DNA from: Mesostigma viride
Lineage: Eukaryota; Streptophyta; Mesostigmatophyceae; Mesostigmatales; Mesostigmataceae
DNA length: 64,000 nt
Direction of reading: 5' to 3'
NCBI GenBank assembly: GCA_009746045.1
Contig: RPFO01000130.1
Location: 186,001-250,000, forward strand
Below, piece by piece: positions 30,880-42,654 of the stretch. The position numbers were made by a program, and so were the translations under genes. Below the pieces are notes generated by a model. It did not search any database. It worked only from the letters and a program-made list of their open reading frames with translations, and was not told the DNA's origin. How positions within the stretch are numbered: the stretch's first letter is position 1; the number at the start of each line of letters is the position of its first letter.

Positions 30880-31635
30880 GGGCAACATCCCCAGGCAAGG
30901 AAGGAGGGAGTACCATCGTTGCTCCGGCAGATACAACCTGATACATGAACAACTACCACTATATACTTACCGGGCGGCATCTCCAGGCAAGGAAGGAGGG
31001 AGTACCATCGTTGCTCTGGCAGATACAACCTGACACATGAAGAACTACCACTATGTACTTACCGGGCGGCATCTCCAGGCAAGGAAGGAGGGAGTACCAT
31101 CGTTGCTCCGGCAGATACAACCTGATACATGAAGAACTACCACTATGTACTTACCGGGTGGCATCTCCAAGCAAGGAAGGAGGGAGTACCATCGTTGCTC
31201 CGGCAGATACAACCTGACACATGAACAACTACCACTATGTACTTACCGGGCGGCATCTCCAGGCAAGGAAGGAGGGAGTACCATCGTTGCCCCGGCAGAT
31301 ACAACCTGATACATGAACAACTACCACTATATACTTACCGGGCGGCATCTCCAGGCAAGGAGGGAGTACCATCGTTGCTCCGGCAGATACAACCTGATAC
31401 ATGAAGAACTACCACTATGTACTTACCGGGCGGCATCTCCAGGCAAGGAAGGAGGGAGTACCATCGTTGCTCCGGCAGATACAACCTGATACATGAAGAA
31501 CTACCACTATATACTTACCGGGCGGCATCCCCAGGCAAGGAAGGAGGGAGTACCATCGTTGCTCCGGCAGATACAACCTGATACATGAAGAACTACCACT
31601 ATATACTTACCGGGCGGCATCTCCAGGCAAGGGGA
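30880..31635. repeat. 92-bp tandem repeat copying a 5' splice site
   Basis: Eight units (ATACAACC at 30,931, 31,023, 31,115, 31,207, 31,299, 31,387, 31,479 and 31,571), period 92 bp with one 88-bp unit. On the minus strand each unit contains CCTTGCCTGG, GATGCCGCCCG and GTAAGTATATAG or GTAAGTACATAG. That is the end of the exon at 31,611 plus its 5' splice site. The units therefore repeat the exon-intron junction. Confidence 0.9.
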
Positions 31636-32624
31636 TGCTGTGTGTGTAACCCTGGACAACTCCCTGGCGATCTCCATCGAGCTTTCTGTGCCCGTCCTCG
31701 ACAGCTTCCCACTCAATCCATCCCGGCTCTCCCCTAGTCCACCGGTACTCCCACCTTGCCTGCTCGTCAGCCCTCCCTTATTGTCCCCATCGAGCGAGGG
31801 CGCTCGCGAGCGGAACCTGCTGCTCCCTCTGCTGACCCCGCTCTTGACATCTGGAAGAGGGGATCGTTCCGGAGATGCCATAATCAAGTCTTGTCCCTTG
31901 CTGGGGGGGGTGGCCAAGTCCATGCCATCATTTGAAGAGTTGCCCGACACATCCGGTCCTGGCCAGTGCTTGCCAGTGCCGTCTGTGGCCATCAGAGAGG
32001 TCAGGCTGCCCTGGGCGGTGAGATGGCTTGGAGACTTAGTCCTCGCGTCTGAACTGCCGGGCATGTCCACTGGATGTGCCGCAATCGGCCTGTTGCCGTT
32101 CACACGCAGAGGGTAGGTTGGACCCTTGCTGGATCCACGACTGCCACGATCGGCAGCAATGGTGGTGGCGCCGCTCCCGTCCTGACTGCCCGCGATAGCT
32201 ACGTCCAAGAGTGCGCCCATCGCGGCGTCATCCTGATCGGACTGGCCGGAAGCAACCTCCCCGCTGGCGGCAGAGAAGGAGAATTCGATCCCGTTGCTTG
32301 CCAAGTTGCTACTGGCAGCCACAGCCGCCGTCGTGGTTGCGACAGCGGCGTCTTTGACGGCTTCCATCCATGGGGTGCCCTCGGTCTTCACAGCGAGTTG
32401 ATATTCTTGCGGCGCGGAGCTGTGAGAGGCGACCCGGTCATGCACTGGGCTGTTGTTGTTATTGTCGACACTCTCTTTTGTAGTGGCGAGATCGCGGGGT
32501 GGGCTGTCTGCCTTGTGCACCTCCTTGGTCTCGCCCTGGACGTTGCTGTGGCTGTGTCTGATGCTGCGCCCATCGGGGCTCGCGTTGCAGGAGAACATTT
32601 CCATCCCCTCAACTTGCATCGCGG
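31611..32624 (-). CDS. exon: Ser/Gly-rich cytoplasmic tail
   Basis: 1,014 nt. The 3' splice site TTTCTCGCAG has a long pyrimidine tract, and the 5' splice site is CCCG/GTAAGTATA. Encodes about 337 residues rich in Ser, Gly, Asp and Arg ([24 protein letters not shown]), with no hydrophobic helix. Likely disordered, with many phosphorylatable serines. It starts in phase 1, matching the preceding exon. Confidence 0.7.
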
Positions 32625-35338
32625 CTGCGAGAAACCGGGTAACAAGGATAAAAAAAGAAAAATAAATAAATAAAATCAATTTTCTGCAAAAGTTCGGCGG
32701 GTTGAGGTGGGTTGATGAAAATATGCCCATCCGCACGGGTCTGGATTGCGGCTGTAAGGGGTTGAAAAAAAGACAAGTGAAAATGTCCTTTTTTTGGAAT
32801 CAAAATGGTGGTGGCTTGGTTGGTTGCATGTGTAAAAACTAATATGCTCGTAGCCCAGCCCGGTGTGAGAATATGGCCGTCCACGCGGCCTGGATTGTGG
32901 TTCCAAGGTGTGTGAACTTCTGACTGGGATAAAACGACATCATTATTCTTACGGACATCCACACAGCCAAATGACCTTGTAGAAACCTCCAGACGCAACC
33001 CTTAGCGGAAATCAGCTGAATCTAGAATGTACTTCAACCAACACAAGAAAAACAAGCTCACTAGCAGGCTGTCAACAACCCAGGCTGTCAACCCAACCAA
33101 GAACCAGATAACTGCTTTGTTCACAACCAGGTAACCACCGCTGCAGGCTCACCTGCCATTGGAGCCTTATCACCCTCCCGGTGCATAACGAACCAGTGAG
33201 GCCGATCCTCGTCAACTGAGTCTGGGCCTGTGCCAAGACCCGGCTCAAGATCCAGCCCCTGGCCAACCACTGTTCCCACCAAACGCTGGCCGTCCACCTC
33301 CCTCAGCTCCTGCGACAGGCCGCCCCCGCGCTGCATGCAGTTTGAACCCATCGCGTCCATGCTGCCTGCGATGCCTGCCGTGTGTGCGGCACCTGAACAT
33401 TTGGGAGTGGGTGGTGGGGGAGATCACAGGGCAACATGTTCCAGTCAATTAAATTTATTATGTGGCATCAAATTGATCTCATGGCAAGGTAGAAGATCAA
33501 AACCACGAGGGGCTTGCCAGTGCATCTGGTGGGGACCAGAAAAGGGGCCAGCAGACAGGCTTAGTGGCACGACATAGGCAATGATAATTAGAGGAAAGAA
33601 CGAAGATATTACGGTATAGATTATGAAAAAGAAGCCCAGTTTAAAAAAATTATTGACAAGTAGGTGACAGAAGCACCGAGTCAAACGTCCGTTGGTCAGG
33701 TGTGGGGAGCATATAATCAAACTTCCAACAAACCTGCCACGACTGATTGCCGTTTGTATGCATATTCCTATGAGAGTATACTATTACTAGACATACGAAC
33801 AGTATACTGTATCAAGTAACGTGCGTTGTAACTTTACCGTAAAAACTTTCGTCGGCGGAGCCCATTTTCGGAAGAACTAAAAAATCGAAAAAAGCACAAA
33901 GCCAATATATTGGAGAGGTGCGAAGATGCGCAAGTTCGGTGGATGGATGGATGGATGGATGGATGGATAGATGGATGGATGGATGGATGGATGGATGGAT
34001 GGATGGATGGATGGATGGATGGATGGATGGATGGATGGTTGGATGGATGGATGGATTGCTAGATGGATGAATTACAGTTCGAAGGGCGTTTTCTGCAAAA
34101 CCCTTCAAAACGTTATTGTCGTACCATCCAAACCGCCGATTGAATAGTTTTGCGCTCAGGTCCACCGTACTAGTAGATGCCAATGGAAATCCTTGCACCC
34201 CTCCATATATATCGGCTTTGCCAAGTCTTGGAACCTTTGGTTATTCCGATTGGGCTGTGCCGGATTAATTATAGCATCCTATGGGTTGTATCTATTATGC
34301 GCTTCACTCAGGCCGGTCTCACTGAATATAAATACGTGGATACTCGCGCAGCAAATAAACACGGAAAGCAAGCTCCCCACAACCCTACCGGTGGGATGAT
34401 CCCACCCTTTCTCAGCGTGCGGCCGCCCGCCACCCCTCGCTCATCCACTGGTCCACCAAAGTCGTCCCGACATTCGGCAGCCTTGGGCGCGCTCGGTACC
34501 GTCATCCAGTTGCCACGGCCCACGGGGGCCTCATGCGCCGTGAGCTAAACCTCGCCCCGCCGACTATCGTCCCAAATGCACTCCGGGTCACAATCCATAT
34601 AGTAGTACCGGTTTATTCCCCCGATGGGACCATGCTTGCAAGGATGGCGGTTGTGGGGGAGAACACACCTGTGGTGGGAGACGCTGGGTGGGTCTTGCTG
34701 CTATTGGTGAGTGGAAGTAGATCCCCCCCGGGGTGCTTGCTCAAGTAGGACGGGTCGTAGGGTGTGTGCGCGTCGAGCCACAGCTGCCGCATGGCTTCGC
34801 CTAGGTTAGAGCAGCAACGCGCTCTCTTTCCGGCCATCCGCGGTGTCCCGAACTGGATTCTGCGGGGGGGAAAGGGGGGGCAAGCATTATTTTTTTTATG
34901 GGCGGGTGGATTCAGGAGAGGGATAGGAGAAAGAATGTGGGGGGAGAGATCAGAGACGACCAGGGTGTGGTGGTGTGGTGTGGGATGATTCAAATGCTTT
35001 CATTCGTGTGCTTCCACTTTCTGATAAAAGCCATTAAACGTTTTACAAGGAGGCCACGAGAATAAGAAAATTCGCACCGTATCTTAGCCTGCACGTGAGT
35101 GCAGTGTGCCTAGGGGTGGTGTGGGGGGACTTCTTCTGAATAAAATGCACTGTAAGAGAACATGCACTAGCTGATGCCAGACATACCGTGTCTTGGCCTG
35201 CTTGAGGCGCCTCTTAAACACGGCCCATCCACTCATGCAGTTGATCAGCACCAGAAACACTTGGGAGATGAGGTTAAACAGGATGGTCAGCTGCATGGTG
35301 ATGATCAGCGCATTGCTCAAGACCGACTTGTTGCCCTG

Positions 35339-35390
<52 letters not shown>

Positions 35391-38300
35391 TGTGTGTGTG
35401 CGGGGGGAGGGGGGGAAGGGGGGGAAGGGGGGAAGAGGGAGGAAAAGGATCAGAGCAGGATGAATGTCAGTGCTACTATAACGACGTAGATACCGTGGCC
35501 ACATGTGTTTCTCCCACCAGCAACAACAAGGCAGAGGACAACCAGAGAAATAAGACCGTCCCTACATAGCAGTGGTAGTTTGCGGCCACTCACCCATTCT
35601 CCCACCAGGAAGAGCAGGATGACAAACAGCTGCACCTCACAGGTGACCGCGAGCGTCTCGGCTGCCTGGACAAACCGGTTGATGAATGGCTTCTCTCGCA
35701 CTAATATTATCAACTGGAGCAAGAGTATGAATAGGCCAGTAGCAACCTGAACCCATCGCCCCACTTTCTTGGATCCGTCCGAGTGGCCCACGGACTCGTT
35801 ACTTGATGCCGCGGGACCGAAAACGCCCAGCAGGAACGATAACAAGACCTTCTTTAAAAGCTCGATGAGGCCGTATGATGTGCGCAAGTAGCCACCGAGG
35901 CGCTCGGTCCCGACCCCATTACCGCAGCACCCGCCTTCGTCATCAATACTAGGGTGAAGGGGCCCAACGCCCAGGTGCGGGCCCTTGAAGTTCTCGAACA
36001 AGGGACCGAAGCGAGCAACCACGGTCTCCCGGTTGCAGACATCGTGCCAACAGCCTTTCATGGGTACACCGACCAGGGCATACCAGACACGCTCCAGGGG
36101 GCGCACCCATTCCGGCCGTATCTGGCGAGGCGATAATTAAGTGTCGCAAAAGTGGGGAAGATTTTGGTTATGAGCGACCATAATGTGGCAGCGGTGACAT
36201 AGCAGAGAGGTGATGTGGGCATTACCTGTTTCATGTCGTGGAACCAAGCACTTTGCAATCTGAAGACGTGGCAGTTCAGTGGGCTGCTAAAAGATGAGCA
36301 TTTGACGCAAAAGTATACTCGATGCAAATAAAGATTATGCCTAACCTTCAAGCTTCTGATCCTCTGATGTACCGAAGAGGGACACCCTATGCGCTGCTAG
36401 TGCGGACGGGAAGTCCCATCGAGGTCCTGAGCAGCAATATAGTGCCATTCTTACACAGAGTGGTTCCATCCTACACAGCATTCGATGATGCCATAGCAGG
36501 AATGCTGATAAAGCTACAACCTCAGAAGGTGCTTCAGTGCTAACCTTGTAATTGCCGGGTACTAGACTCTCGGTCTCGTGAACGTTGGGGCAGATAGTAG
36601 CACAATCCTACTGTCTTCAAGCCTAACGTTCTTAACTATTGTTTAATTGGTAAGAGAAAATGGCATTGATAGGCAGTGGGCACACTTGGGCTGAGTTACA
36701 ACTGCTTGCTGTGTCAGCGAAGGAGAATCTTTATCAGGATCCCCTGATCACCAACGTCACAAGCCATCCTTTCAAGTGGAAAGGGTGGATGAAAAGAAGT
36801 GAAAGATACGGGAGAAAAGAGGATAGACCGGATTTGACAGTCAAGGCCAGCGGGATAAATAAACACTAAAACGTTCAACAGGTAACGAGACGTAATGCTG
36901 ATTACAATCTCGACATAACAAGCGCTTTCAAAACTCATTAGTACTAATATGAACGTACCGGCAGCTTGGCGAGTGCATGGATTAGATCGCCCTTGACGGC
37001 CAAACCAATGGAGATGAACAATTAATGTATACTTAGCAGAATTTAGTTAACTTACCGGCGGCACGATGAGCGAGTGCTTGAAGTGCACCGTCGTTCCCCC
37101 GAACACATGTCGGATGAGCACATTGCGAAGTGAGAAGTATAAAAACGTGCCGGGACCGATCAATAGAACGACCACACCAATCGCGACCGCTGCCGGCTTG
37201 TGCTCGGATATCAAGAATGCCCCCGCCTGGGTGAGCGGGGGGATAATGACAAAGACTAAGTACAACTCGGCGCGAGGGAATAGGAGCATTTCAGGGGTTG
37301 CCGTCTCAGGAAACTGCCATTGCCAGGCCTTGATGCACAGTATATGAAGCACAAGGCCGACGATGATTAGCACGGAGGCCCACAAGAGGACCTGGAGGAA
37401 GATATCCCACCCGCACACGGCGGTTGATACGAGGCGCTTTTCAATGAAGTTTGGGTCGCGCTGGTCGGGCCGCACAGTGTCGATGGTTTCCACTCGGTTG
37501 TCCCCCACCCACGCCCATGCTGCGACAGTGTCAAGCAATAGCAGAAATCAATCCAGTGACTAGCATCCGTCAGACATGACAGGATACAGCGGCTGTTCTC
37601 GATCAATGCCCACCCTGGGATAGCGTTCATGGGAAATCATCAAAGTAAGATAGCATGGGCGAGATGTCGTAAATGAATAGCATCGAAGGATAGCAACAGC
37701 GGAGCATCCACAAACAACGGGAATTCACATTGTTTGGTTGCAGACTGCACACAAGACGTTTAACACCTGTTTTAAAGCCAGGCCCATTTCTGGAGCTGGG
37801 GAGGTAAAGGTGTGTGTGGGGAGGAAGAGGAGGGTACATGAGCCACTAAGTGCCAAATGAAACAGTGTTTCGCTGGCTACACTCATTGTACAACATTTAG
37901 GGTTCAGGGCTCACCTTGCCTTACCCTGTAATGATTCCGGAGAGAAGATAGTAAGTAGTAGTTGGTATTGTTGTGCTGCTTGACCAGGCCGGGCGCCTGG
38001 TGAGACCCAGACACAATAATGCGAACACGCAATGCTCGCAGGAAAGCGTTGCCTTTTGATTACAGGAACCAGAACTTAGCGAGTGAGAATTCACTGCGAC
38101 AATGCTTTGATGTCGACATGGACAGCACAGCCTCCACCGTGGGGCTAGCAGTTAGATTCGATCCACTGGTTCATATTGGAGAATTTCGGACGCACTTGCA
38201 CCGCTCTCCGGTAAAGAGCTTTTTCGCGGTTGGGCTATCGCCTGGGATGCCTTCAGATCAGGAGACCCCTATAGCCGCGAAATCATGCAAGAGGTCCTGT

Positions 38301-41300
38301 GTTCGAATCCAGTATGGTACCAAACTACTTCACAGTTGCATATGTAGTGGAATGTCCGAGGCGACCTGCAAGTACAGTCTGCTTCCGTGCCCGAGTTCAC
38401 AGTACTAGACTTGGGGCGGACTTTCCTAGCCAGTGCTGCTATCAGAATCATTGAAAGTACACGGACTACGCGGCCCTCAGCACCCTAGCCTATCAAAAGT
38501 ACAGGAAAACACGTCCGTACGAAAGTTAAGTGTGATGAGACATCTACACCTTTCGCGTCACAGTCCAGGCTGTGACAGTACTACTCTATGATCTAACAAA
38601 GTGACACTTGTCCGTACGCAGATTTACACATGCCCATACCGGCGAACGGTACCCGACAGCTCGACCTAGGAAACTTTTCCTACGCCTCTTATCAGAATGA
38701 GGTGAGTAATCTGGCGCAATCGGAAATCTCACATGTTGCTTGATCACAGAAGTTCATGACAAACAGAAGCACTAGTACCATTACTAGTACCTGTGGCACT
38801 CCCACATCTCATGTAATGATCACAGCCTCCCCACCCAACAGACCTTTTCGCACCACGCCCACAACCACCCCGTCCGTGCCATTCGAGGTGCTGTTGCCCG
38901 CAGCCGGTGCCGACACATTGTCGTCATCGTCACTGCCGCAGGTGGAGCCGCCCCAAGGCATGCCAAACTCGAGGTTGAGCCAGCTGAGCTGGTTGGTGGT
39001 CGATCGGTAGCCATCAGGGAGCTCCATGTTCAGGTCGCCAGTCATCTCAACCATCTGCAGGTGGCCCAGGAGGGCCTGCAGCCGAGGGAGCATTCGCGGG
39101 ATACAAAGGGAAGCAACAGGAAGGGAAATCACGACAGGCCAGCAAGTTCATTCCGCCAGGGGTCCTGCATCCGCATCCCGGTAATACGCTCTTCAACTCT
39201 AGACCTAGCAGCCGGCACTTACATTCATGCTATGGCTACATAGCCGCCGCCACCAAGTTACACTTGACACAAACATACCGGCAACCCGGCCGTCACCCCC
39301 GTCACTGCCATCATTGGCGCCACTGCTGTGGTCCCGGCCTGCACCAGCGGTGTGAGCAATCCAAGGCTTGAGAACAATGCGGACATCATGTTGGCGACAG
39401 CGAGCAGTCCCAGCACGGAGCCGACGGTGGTCCCAACCGTGTTGTCGGCGAGGGCGATCGGATTGGTGGCTGTGTGGGTGATGTACAAAATGTTCGAGCG
39501 CCGTGAAGGCATCCCTGCGAGGTTCTGGAGTGCCCCTTCGGCCAGATAGATGGTTGCGGTGGAGGAACCATCAAGGACAAGGGTGATCTCGAACTGGGAG
39601 TTGTCGGCACTGTGGGCAGGGAGGGGGACCGGCACAGAGTAAGGAAGCAAAGCATACACAAGTTTGAGTTATGAAGAGCCATGTGTGCGTGACGAGGCGT
39701 TGGGAGCCTATAGAGGTGCCGGTGGATGCATGGGGGAAAACCAGCTCAGAACAAGCAAGAAAAGACAAAATAAGTGATGAGGACTGTCAATATTCATATA
39801 TATATATCATATTACGACGATAATAACCGTTTAGGGTGGTGACTAAAAGCTATGCATGAGCAGTATGCCGATTTCTGAATTTCCATCAGCCGATTATGAC
39901 AATGGTGAGCATGAATATTGGCATTGAGTAGTTAATCGCCCTTTCCAGCAACGCATAAATGGGCTGATTCGGTTGAGTATTTAGAAAGTTGTGCGACTTG
40001 GACATTTGCGGGAGTGTTGTTATGCAAAGTGGCTTAGGAAAAGATGAAGCGTGGCATGCGGAAGCGCGGATCATGCTGGAGAAGCAAAAAGTGGAAGCAT
40101 ATCTGGCCTCAAAGTGGCTATTGTTGGAACGCTGGTTGTGATCTTCTCTCATGGTGTAATAAAGTTTGCTTTGTTCATCCATCCTCAAAGTGCCTTTGCT
40201 CAACGACATTGTTCAGTTTAACAGATAGTGTCGTGGATACTTCTGTCAAGTTGTGTCTGCAATAGGTGTGGTAACCAGCCCATCATACTGTTGAATTTCA
40301 TCTCGACCTTTCGCTGGGACGCTTGAAGCTTAGTTCTCAAGAACGGCAACCCATATGCAGGCCAAAGATCCTGTCTTCCTCCTGTTGTGATTACCACTAG
40401 GGATGATGTCATGGATCATTATTAGTTGTTCCATTGGTACCGGAGGTTTATATCTAGGTGTTCCTCTTGAGACACAGCAACCTTGCTGTAGAATGTCGAA
40501 TGTTGTGTTGACCACTGTGGATGATGTCATGGATCATTATTAGTTGTTCCATTGGTACCGGAGGTTTATATCTAGGTGTTCCTCTTGAGACACAGCAACC
40601 TTGCTGTAGAATGTCGAATGTTGTGTTGACCACTGTGGATGATGTCATGGATCATTATTAGTTGTTCCATTGGTACCGGAGGTTTATATCTAGGTGTTCC
40701 TCTTGAGACACAGCAACCTTGGTGTAGAATGTTGAATGCTGTGTTGACCACTGTCGATGATGTCATGGATCATTGTTAGTTGTTCCATTGGTACCGGAGG
40801 TTTATATCTAGGTGTTCCTCTTGAGACATAGCAACCTTGCTGTAGAATGTCGAACGTTGTGTTTACCACTGTGGATGATGTCATGGATCATTATTAGTTG
40901 TTCCATTGGTACCGGAGGTTTATATCTAGGTGTTCCTCTTGAGACATAGCAACCTTGCTGTAGAATGTCGAAAATCGCGTCTGTCGTCCCGGAGAGGGTG
41001 TGGCTCTGCACTTTAACTCGATGAGGTGAAGAGCGGGACGTATCCTGATGTGACCGTCCTTCTTTTCACAATCCTCGAGAATGTTGTACCCATATCCCTA
41101 CTAGATGGACCTCTTCTACATCTTCCCGTTGGTCAGACTAGTTGATTCCCGCGAAAACCTTCCCGCCTAATCCCTATTGAATTGAATTGAATTGAATTGA
41201 ATTGAATTGAATTGAATTGAATTGAATTGAGTTGAATTGAATTGTAATATAACTCCGTTGCCAGGAGGACAAGTAGCACATATCCCTGAGAAGGGGCATA

Positions 41301-42623
41301 TGGCTTTTAATACACTCTTGGCTACTTCCTGCAAGGGTAGGGTGTAAACTACACCTGCTCTGGGTGCACAAAGTGCACCTGCACACCACTATGTATTCCA
41401 GCACCTAGGGCGGGACATAGGTCTGGAAATAGGGGGGAAGAAATCACCATAGGAACATCATGATAGGAACAAATCCCTATAGGGCACATAAACTCGTGCC
41501 GATTTTGAGTCACGAGAAAAACTTGTGGTGAAAAATCGGCACAAGGACGGTTGAGAGGTTAAGGGACCGACCTTGTACGCTTACCTGTACGTTCTTACTG
41601 TACTATCCCGGGGGGTCGTGGCCTCGATAATTTCAGTGGTGTTTTCAGCACCGCTCAGGTCGGTGCGTGACACATGCAGGTTTTAATTCATAAGGGTGAT
41701 ATCAGCTTGTGCGTCGGCGGACCCTGCCTTCAGCAAGCTATAGGCACGCAAGGATCCGCAATTTTTTCCCCCCTCCCTCCCACCCTGGAGGCCGCTTGCT
41801 TCCTAAGGCCACTGTAACTGCTGCATTTGTGGCAGGGCTCCACATGTTTCAATCAAACGCTGGTCTTCTTAGGAGCTGAGTGATTCCCGGGTAAGTAGTG
41901 TGCAGGCTTTTGCGCCGGGCGGCCAAAGGTAGCCAACACTATTTAAGCACCAGGTTGAGTCCATAAAGTCAAGGAAAAATTACCCACATGACGAACGTGT
42001 CAAGTCTGGCTAGTAAGAGATCGGGAAGTACTATTCTCGTGTATGGTCCTGACCTGATCGTGAAGTTGTCCTCCACCTTTCCTGCGGTCACTGTAAATGC
42101 GGACGCATTGAAGTCTTTCACCACATCCCCCGATAGGTCCATCAGAAGGAACACGCGGCGGATGCTGGTGCTGCTTCCCACGCGTGAAATCAGCCGCGGC
42201 TGTGGGCGGTCATCGCCTGGATAATAACAGTTTGAGGTACGTAGTAGGCACACAGAAAGCGCACAAAACCATGTAAATATCGTTGAGCTGAGGCTGTGGG
42301 CGGTCGCCGCCTGTAGCAAGGCGTGTCAGGCAGCAAGCAACAAAAGGGAAACAAGGGCATGAACATGTATGTATGTATGTATGTATGTATGTATGTATGT
42401 ATGTATGTATGTATGTATGTATGTATGTATGTATGTATGTATGTATGTATGTATGTATGTATGTATGTATGTATGTATGTATGTATGTATGTATGTATGT
42501 ATGTATGTATGTATGTATGTATGTATGTATGTATGTATGTATGTATGTATGTATGTATGTATGTATGTATGTATGTATGTATGTATGTATGTATGTATGT
42601 ATGTATGTATGTATGTATGTATG

Positions 42624-42654
<31 letters not shown>

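Noticed and set aside
38245-38325. tRNA gene near GTTCGAATCC
   Set aside because: The B-box is present, but acceptor stem halves do not pair and the anticodon arm is poor. At best a tRNA-derived remnant.
38631-38710. Plus-strand exon ending GAG/GTGAGT
   Set aside because: A good donor and a short open frame, but it lies inside an intron of the minus-strand gene and has no partner exons.
40390-40975. Repeated 64-codon frames spaced by 118 bp
   Set aside because: They arise from the 118-bp tandem repeat and contain stops in each unit. No splice or domain evidence.
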